Positions 56,991-64,000 of a DNA stretch of 64,000 nt are shown one piece after another. Both the position numbers and the translations under genes were made by a program. The first letter of the stretch is position 1; each line of letters begins with the position of its first letter. Source of the stretch: Simmondsia chinensis. Taxonomy: Eukaryota; Streptophyta; Magnoliopsida; Caryophyllales; Simmondsiaceae. The DNA lies in contig JAGTTD010000008.1 of assembly GCA_018398585.1 (NCBI GenBank), forward strand, positions 6,398,501 to 6,462,500, read 5' to 3'. Below the pieces are notes generated by a model that did no database searches, was not told where the DNA came from, and was given only the letters and a program-made list of their open reading frames with translations.

Positions 56991-57876
56991 AAATATTTAG
57001 GACGTTATCTTCAATGTTAAGTGTTACATTATGCACCTATTTCTTAATTAATTTAATAATTTTATTATTGTTTTCTCAAAGTGAAACTTAAAAGTGGTAT
57101 TATTGTCCCTAAAAAAGAGTATTATACACTATATTTATGATAAGCAAATACTGAATTATAATTTCTTGTGGTGATGTCTGAGTGGGTTTCTAACTATGAT
57201 ACGAACTTAGATCAAATCAGGTTCAATTTATGGAATCAAATACTCACACAAGTAATAATCGAAGCTATAGGTAGTAAACAGCTGCCCTATTGTATGATTT
57301 GTATATATTTGTAAGTATATTCCCCTAAAATGGAGTAATTACGTAAGAAAAAGAGGAGAAAATAGAGAGAGAGTTTGAGGGAGAAGAAGAAAGGTTTACA
57401 TCAACACATCAAAACATACCCCACTCTAATCCTAATGTCCTTTATTTATACTATGGCCCTAAACAGCCTTAATTACTATAATTAAAGCTTAATTAATTAA
57501 TGATGACACCAACTAATTAATACCGTAGTCGCCCGCATTTTAATATTAAATATTAATATAATATCCTTAATACCCTCTATTGACCCGGTTTCGTAATTGA
57601 GTCTAATATCGGATTTGTATCAAACTATCAAAAGTCATATTCTTGCCGTATGAATACGATACTTTTCTCTATATTTGGGCTTGTCTTTTATGAAGTTTTT
57701 TTGACAGATTTTGGTACTATTTTGCTGTTACATTTGATCAGTTTATCAAACTATAAATCTATTACTAGTATTATATGCTGGTGACTAGTAACGTGATGTT
57801 CATATGTTCATAGTATTTTTGTTCATTATAGTTATTATGGTTTTAAATTTTATAATTTTTCTCATGTTATTTAATT
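56991..57876. other. Unassigned sequence
   Basis: AT-rich. A minus-strand TATA-like TATAAATAAAGGAC near 57440 and GA-rich sequence near 57345-57390 suggest LTR origin, but no borders were found. Confidence 0.35.
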
Positions 57877-58069
57877 TGTTAAAGGATATGAATGTATTAA
57901 AAAAGTCAACTAGGGTTATTACACCCCTGCCTGTTCATCCTTCGCTAGCTTAAGGTTATTTATGCCATTTGTCTTAATTAGTCATTGAGCTCCATAAATA
58001 GAGCAAGTCTTGTACTCTTTTACTCGTTCAATACAATTCATTCTTTCATATTTATATGGTATTAGAGCC
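57877..58069 (+). repeat. Short copia LTR followed by a primer binding site
   Basis: Starts TGTTAAAGGATATGAATG, has TATA-like CCATAAATAGAGC near 57993, and is followed by TGGTATTAGAGCC at 58057-58069. The internal region is cut off at about 58084 by another LTR. Confidence 0.55.
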
Positions 58070-58083
58070 TTTGTAAGAGTATC

Positions 58084-58185
58084 TGTTAGGAAACGCAACA
58101 ACGAAAATTCAAGGAGAAAAATGAATAATAAACACAAAGATTTACGTGCTAAAATTGCCTTCTTCCACGGAGTTGCAAGACTATT
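58084..58185 (-). repeat. Copia LTR fragment, left part, split by copia 2
   Basis: Starts TGTTAGGAAACGC. On the minus strand it carries CTCCGTGGAAGAAGGC and CACGTAAATC, copia LTR 3' motifs. It continues after copia 2 at 62999, where a minus-strand CTATATATACTCGG TATA-like site lies near 63070. Confidence 0.55.
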
Positions 58186-58361
58186 TGAAACAAAGGAATT
58201 ATGGAATGATTGGTACCTCTAGAATGGGAGCCCTCTCGTATATATAATGAATACATATAATTACAATTTATGGAAACATATCCTAAATATTCTAATCATA
58301 TTATAATATATTCTAGCAATATATTCTAACCATATTTACTATATAACAATTTATTCCAACA
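58186..58361 (-). repeat. Copia 2 3' LTR
   Basis: Minus strand TGTTGGAATAA to TTTGTTTCA. About 93-95% similar to 62821-62993, with small indels. Confidence 0.88.
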
Positions 58362-59932
58362 TCCCCCCTCAACCGAAGCAGGAGGGAAACAAATGCGGAG
58401 GTTGTGTCTAAATAGAAGAAAGAGTTGCCGCGGTAGACTCTTTGTGAAGATGTCAGCTGTTTGTTGTGACGAGGGAATATGGAGAACACGAGCAAGACCC
58501 ATGTGGACCCGCTCTAGAACAAAATGAATGTCGATCTCAATATGCTTGGTTCGAACGTGCTGCACTGGACTAGTGGACAATATATAGCAGAAATATTGTC
58601 ACAATAAAGCAAGGTGGCACGGGAAAGAATAAGACCAAGCTCACCAAGAAGAGAGCGAAGCCAACAACACTCAGAGACGGCATTAGCTACTGCCCCATAC
58701 TCGGCCTCAGCGCTGGATCGAGAAATTGTGGGCTGACGTTTGGAGGACCAAGAAATAAGGTTGCCTCCCAGAAAGACACAAAACCCAGATGTGGAACGAC
58801 AAGTATCAAGACATCCATCCCAATCTGCATCAGAGTATGCGACAAGTTGATCAACACGAGAAGGAGAAATAGTCAATCCATAAGTAATAGTGCCCTTAAT
58901 GTATCTGAGAATGCGTTTAACAGCCATCCAATGAGGTAAACGGGGAGCATGCATAAACAAACATACTTGGTGCACAGCGTAGGAGATATCGGGGCGAGTG
59001 AAAGTGAGATACTGAAGAGCACCAACTGTAGATCGATACAAGGTAGGGTTAGGCATGAGATCACCATCATCTATGGAAAGCTTAGACTTGGAATCTGTAG
59101 GTATAGCAACAGGCTTGCTGGAGAGCATGTTGGTTTTATCAAGCAGATCATGAGCATACTTGGGCTGAGATAAGAAAAGGCCATCTGAAGAGTGTGAGAC
59201 GGAGATGCCGAGAAAATAATTGACCCGCCCTAAATCAGTCATATCAAATTCAGAATGTAGCGAACGAAGTAAAGCTTGAAGAAGCACAGTGGACGATGTA
59301 GTAAGAACGACATCATCAACATAAACCAATAATATAGCAGTGTCACCACCACGACGTAAAATAAATAGTGAAGAGTCAGACTTACAACCCGTGAAACCGA
59401 GTTTGTATAAAAATGAGGCGAAGCGATTATACCATGCCCGGGGCGCTTGTTTAAGACCATAAAGGGACTTGTTTAACTTGCACACATGATCTGAAAATTG
59501 AGAGTTGAGGAAACCTAGAGGTTGGTTCATATAAACCTCTTCATAGAGATAACCATTCAAAAAAGCATTTTTAACATCGAGCTGATGAATAGGCCATTGA
59601 CGAGAAGTAGCTAGAGCGAGAACTGTGCGAGCTGTAGCTGGCTTGACAACAGGACTGGAAGTCTCATCATAATCAATGTCGTATCTTTGTGTGAAACCTT
59701 GTGCAACCAAATGAGTTTTATATCATTCAACTTCACCTGTAGGAGTTTGCTTAATGCTAAAAACCCATTTAGAACCTACAACGTTACCATAAGAAGGTGG
59801 AGGAACAAGATCCCACATCTGATTACGAATAAGAGCATTGTACTCATCTTGCATAGCATTCTTCCAATTCTCATATGTAAGAGCCTGCTTATAGGAGAAA
59901 GGAACCTCGGGCAATATATTATGAGCAAGCAT
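58362..59932 (-). pseudogene. Copia 2 reverse transcriptase and RNase H
   Basis: 59723-59932 starts the RT (YENWKNAMQDEYNALIRNQM, VGSKWVFSIKQ). A TGA just below 59723 replaces an expected Arg. 58514-59710 then reads VAQGFTQRYDIDYDETSSPV, LDVKNAFLNGYLYEEVYM (first Asp), LYGLKQAPRAWYNRF, LLVYVDDVVLT (intact YVDD catalytic box), SDADWDGCLDTCRSTSGF, SSAEAEYGAVA and LLYCDNISAIY. A frameshift near 58575 separates the final HVRTKHIEIDIHFV and ADIFTKSLPRQ segment. Confidence 0.9.
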
Positions 59933-59989
59933 AGAAGGTCGAATAAGAGGTTTTACAATACCAGCTTTGGAACGTGTGAGCGTAGGATG

Positions 59990-61042
59990 ATGAGATCGGG
60001 TCGAGGTACAGCGAGGCTCTCAGGTCTCGATGGCCTCAACCATGGCAGCCGGTGAACTGGGCAGTGACGGTGGACGGGGCAGTGGGGAAGAGGCGGGTAG
60101 CGGTGCAAGCACGGGTGCCCGTGGCGGTGCACCCACGGCTGGGGAACCCGGTTGAGGTTGAGTCATCTCGGGTGGCGGGGCGGGCATGCTACCAGCGAAA
60201 GGAGAGAAAGTGAGAGGTGATGCGATCACCTATTAAAGACGACTCATCGTAGCTTGAGAGAAAGTACCCAACTGAGCGAAAGAAAAATATGTTTCATCAA
60301 ACACAACATGCCTTAAAATAATGACTTTGTTAGTAGAAAGATCTAAGCACTTGTAGCCCTTGTGGTTCGGTGGATAGCCCAGGAAAACACACAAAGTAGA
60401 ACAAGGAGCAAGTTTATGTACAGCAGTAGCACTCAAGTTGGGATAGCAGGCACTTCTGAAAACACGAAGGTGATCATAATCAACCTTTTGTTTATACAAA
60501 CGTCGATATGGAATCTTTTTCTTAACAGTAGTAGAGGGCAATAAATTGATAATGTGAGTAGCAGTAGAAACAGCTTCAACCCAATATTCCCAAGGCATAC
60601 AGGATTGAAAAAGCAAAGAGCGCATCATATTACCAATAGTTCTATGCATACGTTCAGCCTTTCCATTTTGTTGGGATGTGTGAGGGCACGAGACCCTGCT
60701 GAGAATACCCCGTTGCATAAAAAGTCCATTAAAGTCACGATTAATGTATTATGTCCCATTGTCACACTGAAATTGTTTGATTTCCACACCAAACTGATTT
60801 AAATTAAGAGCACGGAATGCAAGAAACAGATCAAACACCTCAGATTTAGAGCGCATCGGGTAAATCCACACAAAGTGAGAAAAATCATCCAAAAATAACA
60901 AATAATACTTATAACCACTGAAATTAAGTACAGGTGATGTCCATACATCGGAATGAACAATATAAAAAGGACGCTTAGTACTAGAAACTAACTTCTGAAA
61001 AGGTAAACGACTATGCTTGCCTAGTTGGCAAGCATGACACAA
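59990..61042 (-). pseudogene. Copia 2 integrase
   Basis: 60749-61042: CHACQLGKHSRLPF (zinc-binding region), HSDVWTSPVLNFSGYKYYLL (first Asp) and KQFQCDNGT (second Asp), then a TAA at 60749-60751. 60233-60718: CPHTSQQNGKAERMHRTIGN (the Glu), PWEYWVEAVSTATHIINLLP and CVFLGYPPNHKGYKCLD. A Pro-rich linker (60020-60229) separates it from RT by stops. Confidence 0.85.
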
Positions 61043-61758
61043 AATGGACTCTAAAGGACCTGAATAGAAAATAAACTTTTGTTTGACTAATGATGATAAA
61101 ACAGGCTCTCCTGGGTGGCCTCAGCGACAGTGCCAAAGAGAAGAGGAGACTTGTGAAGCAACGAACGATGTATTGATGGTAGGTGATCCTGGTACTGTAA
61201 AGAGAGGCCCCGGACTGACAGAGTGGATGATAGTTGACTTCAATTTAGGATCCTTGACAGAAAAACCAAAACAGTCAAATTCAAGAATACAATTATTATG
61301 AGCAATTAACGCACAGAAAGTAAATTTTTGGAGAGCCCAGGATCAAATAAAACTTTGTTTAAAACAAAGCGACCTGCAGGAGTAGATATGAAACAGAACC
61401 CAATACCAGCAATAGAGAGACAAGCACCATTACCAACAAGAATTTTATCAGACCCAATATATGGAGACAAGGATGTTAGGATACCTGAATTATTGGTCAT
61501 GTGGGAGGAGGCCCCACTATCCATGACCCAAGAGGGGTCAAGGGTAGGGGTGGAATAATATTGTAGAGATAATTGATTTGCATCAAAACTTGGATAGAAG
61601 CCATAGCCAGTGGTATAAACATTATTTGCGGGATGAAATTGTGGATTAGAAACGTTACCACCCGATGGAGCAAATGGAGGAGGCCGAAATTGCATGTTGA
61701 ACGGTGGCATGTACGGCATATACGACATCCTATAATTCGAGCCCCACATATTTGGCAT
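61043..61758 (-). pseudogene. Copia 2 protease and integrase N-terminus
   Basis: WVMDSGASSHMTNNSGILTS near 61530-61470 is the copia aspartic protease active site; SIAGIGFCFIST and LSKNLLSVR follow. The pre-integrase zinc region reads LWHCR then a TGA near 61121 and GHPGEPVL, where an Arg or Leu is usual. Confidence 0.8.
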
Positions 61759-62681
61759 CCACTGATTGCCATAGCCTCAGCCATTTTTACCACGACCACG
61801 ACCATTACCATGGCCTCCACGACCACGGCCGTTACCACGACCATTACCATACGGATGTCCAAAACCGAATTGCTGCTGTTGGACGGGAAAGGCGGATGGC
61901 TGCTCAGGGGCAACCGGTGCTGGTGGTGCCGGCGGCGGAGCCTTGTGGGCATCTCTGTTCCCGGTTGCGAGAAGAACGGATGAAGTACCTGCATTAGCAT
62001 TCTTAAGACGACTTTCTTCATTCATCAGCATAGACCGAGCCTCAATGAAAGATGGAAAAGGAACACGAGATGTAATAGATGTACACACAACATTAAAATC
62101 TTTTTCATCAGAAAGACCATCCACAGCAGCCAGAACCATATCAACATCAGTAACAAAGGCATTAACAGACTTGAGATTATCAGCCAAGGATTTAATTTTT
62201 GTGAGATAGCCTAACATAGAGAGATTGCCTTTTTTTTAATATTAGTCAATTCACGCTTAAATTGCAACTGACGTGATTGGGCATAATCAGTAAAAAGGCG
62301 AATGATAGAGCTCCAAAGTGATGCAGCAATGACATCATCATCGTTACCACATACAACACTAGCAAGGTCGGGAGAAACAGTACCGAGTATCCAGGAGATT
62401 AGAAGGTTATCAACCTGTCTCAAATAGCGATAGTGGGGACCTAACGTAGTAGGTTGAGACGAAGTGCCATCAAGATGATCATCCACAGCATACCCTTTAC
62501 AGGCAGAGAGAAAAGATCTGCGCCAAACAAGATGCGTGGATGGATCGTTTAGATCTAAGGTTGAAGAAATCGGATGTCGAATATTGGATACACTAAATGG
62601 TGTGGGAAGAGAGAAACCACCGGTAGGATGGGACGGCCTCGCATCAGGAGGAGCCGTGGTGGAAGAGGTTTCGTCTGCCAT
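61759..62681 (-). pseudogene. Copia 2 gag
   Basis: ATG at 62681 (MADETSSTTAPPDARPSH), 140 bp after the primer binding site, is a natural gag start. The gag core includes WRRSFLSACKGYAVDDHLDG, LISWILGTVSPDLASVV and SRQLQFKRELTNIK. A frameshift in an eight-T run (62230-62237) moves the frame to MLGYLTKIKSLADNLKSVN and a Gly/Arg-rich end (YGNGRGNGRGRGGHGNGRGR). No CCHC knuckle is seen; the GRG tail may stand in for nucleic-acid binding. Confidence 0.83.
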
Positions 62682-62820
62682 GAGAGAAAGAAGAAGACGA
62701 CGGCGAAGCTGGGCGGCGGCTAGGGTTTGCTGGGTGGCGGCGCCTCCTTTTTTTTGTGGAAGGAAAGACGGCTAGGGTTTGCCTTTGTTTATGAGAGAGT
62801 TAGGGTTAGCTCTGATACCA

Positions 62821-62993
62821 TGAAAGAAAGGAATTATGGAATGATTGGTACCCCTAGAATGGGAGCCCTCCCGTATATATAATAAATACATATAATTACA
62901 ATTTATGAAAATATATCCTAAATATTCTAATCATATTATAATATATTCTAGCAATATTCTAACCTTATTTACCATATACAATTTATTCTAACA
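62821..62993 (-). repeat. Copia 2 5' LTR
   Basis: Minus strand TGTTAGAATAA to TTTCTTTCA, directly followed by TGGTATCAGAGC. Confidence 0.9.
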
Positions 62994-62998
62994 CTATT

Positions 62999-64000
62999 TT
63001 TATTTCTTGGAATTGTTAATGAGAAGTTTCTTCAATTTCGCTCATTTTTTTAAATCCTAGAACCGAGTATATATAGGCACACCCCATGAAACCCTAGATA
63101 ATCAACTGAACCACCAATCACGAGCTTGAAGCTCGACCTGGGTCGTATCCTCCACTCCATCGAACTTGGCCCCTTACAGTATGAAACCGGGCTCCACACG
63201 AAGTAACCCAACAGTATCTACACTTCTCTGCCTCTTTTCTCTGTTCTTTGTTTGATTTTCAAATATGTTGGCTCTCAATAATTATTTCTAATGGGAGCAA
63301 ATAACCCTACCCCCCCCCGCGAACTCCCCCTTGTTCCCCAGTCAAACTGCCACCTTTTAGGGCACGATGGACCCTGCCATGTCGGTGGTTCCTCAGGTCT
63401 CGGGACAGCAGGTCTTACCTTGGGTATGCCGATTTCCCTTGTGTCGATTCCATATTCTTGGATCTATTCTTTAACCGTCTAACGGATGCCGGCCTCACCA
63501 TCTTCGATTAATCATTAGCCCCCTTGAGACCATAAGTATCTCAATTTCTTTACTATTGCATCCCTAACAACCACCCCCCCCCCCCCCCCCCCCCAAAAAA
63601 AAACCATTCCTCTCCACAGGTAGCCTCCCCATCAACTTCAGCCTCCCTTCGCCAACCACCCATAGTCTGTTAAATGGAATCGTAGGGCCTATCGGTTCAA
63701 TGGTAGGATTAGTGGCTCTATTGGTAGTGGCATCGATCCTACAAGTAGCGAGTTGGCTACGCCTTGTGATGGTAGTGACAATGTTGCTAGTGCCGGTACT
63801 TTCGCCTCCCCTTTCCATCAAACCCCTAATATTTACTAAACTATCCCTCCCCCCGCTTCCCTTTTACAAGGATACCAAATATTGTTACTCTAAAATTGGA
63901 AACAAAACTAACTACCCTGCCTAAAGGAAACAATTTTACATGCTTTTAGTTTCCCATCAATTAATGAGTTATATAAATGGTACCTAACTCCCCCTCCTCC
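62999..64000. other. Copia LTR remainder, then unassigned sequence
   Basis: The first ~100 bp continue the LTR interrupted by copia 2. The rest has poly-C runs (63311-63318 and about 63574-63593) and no recognised coding region; a Gly-rich minus-strand frame here is a product of the C-run. Confidence 0.4.

Larger units (their letters stand above)
58186..62993 (-). mobile_element. Ty1/copia element 2, full length, minus strand
   Basis: 4808 bp. Short LTRs 58186-58361 and 62821-62993, a 5 bp duplication CTATT (58181-58185 and 62994-62998), primer binding site TGGTATCAGAGC (minus, 62809-62820), and polypurine tract GAGGGGGGA (minus) next to the left LTR. Gag, protease, integrase, RT and RNase H follow in copia order. 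Short LTRs and overall size fit the Ale/Retrofit lineage. Broken by several stops and at least two frameshifts. Confidence 0.92.

Noticed and set aside
61573..61997. Plus-strand His/Thr-rich frames
   Set aside because: Antisense of the Gly/Arg-rich copia gag tail.

Overview
The window is a 64 kb stretch of plant nuclear DNA made almost entirely of transposable elements. I find no intact host gene, tRNA gene or CRISPR array, and no bacterial-type operon structure. Plant origin is shown by CACTA (En/Spm), Ty3/gypsy chromovirus, Ty1/copia, RTE and L1 LINE, Mutator-type and hAT-type sequences, by tRNA-Met-type primer binding sites, and by a near-canonical plant 5S rRNA sequence inside a short retroelement. 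I cannot name the species; a eudicot with a repeat-rich genome is my guess.

Layout: 1-3.7 kb, 3' part of a CACTA transposon. 4.1-7.6 kb, decayed Ty3/gypsy element. 8.7-11 kb, copia LTR and a rearranged LTR pair in opposite orientation. 11.2-13.3 kb, L1 fragment and RTE LINE 1. 14-16.2 kb, copia LTR and two Mutator-type short elements. 16.6-16.9 kb, a complete 5S rRNA-derived SINE with an 18 bp target duplication. 17.35-18.4 kb, solo LTR with a 34 bp minisatellite. 18.4-21.5 kb, minus-strand gypsy remnant. 21.6-23.4 kb, inverted-repeat elements. 24.1-27.1 kb, a Mutator-type element split by a copia element. 27.1-33.9 kb, full-length minus-strand gypsy carrying two DNA-transposon-like insertions. 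33.9-45.2 kb, non-autonomous elements, minisatellites, RTE LINE 2 and more SINE copies. 45.36-50.83 kb, full-length chromovirus, itself inserted in an LTR. 50.8-54.5 kb, rearranged LTRs with a large palindrome. 54.9-57 kb, L1 fragment split by a solo LTR. 57.9-63 kb, nested copia LTRs and a full-length copia element. 63-64 kb, unrecognised.

The system I consider most worth following is the SINE family. It has a 5S rRNA head with the internal RNA polymerase III promoter and a roughly 125 bp 3' tail shared with the two RTE LINEs in the same window, which looks like a SINE and its mobilising partner. About six full or partial copies are present. The best copy has an 18 bp flanking duplication and both LINEs have 11-13 bp duplications, as expected for target-primed reverse transcription. 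This differs from Cassandra, the known plant LTR element carrying 5S sequence.

Target-site duplications read directly from the sequence set many boundaries and give the nesting order. Nearly all protein-coding regions are broken by stops or frameshifts, so these are mostly dead copies. All coordinates and identities were read by eye.
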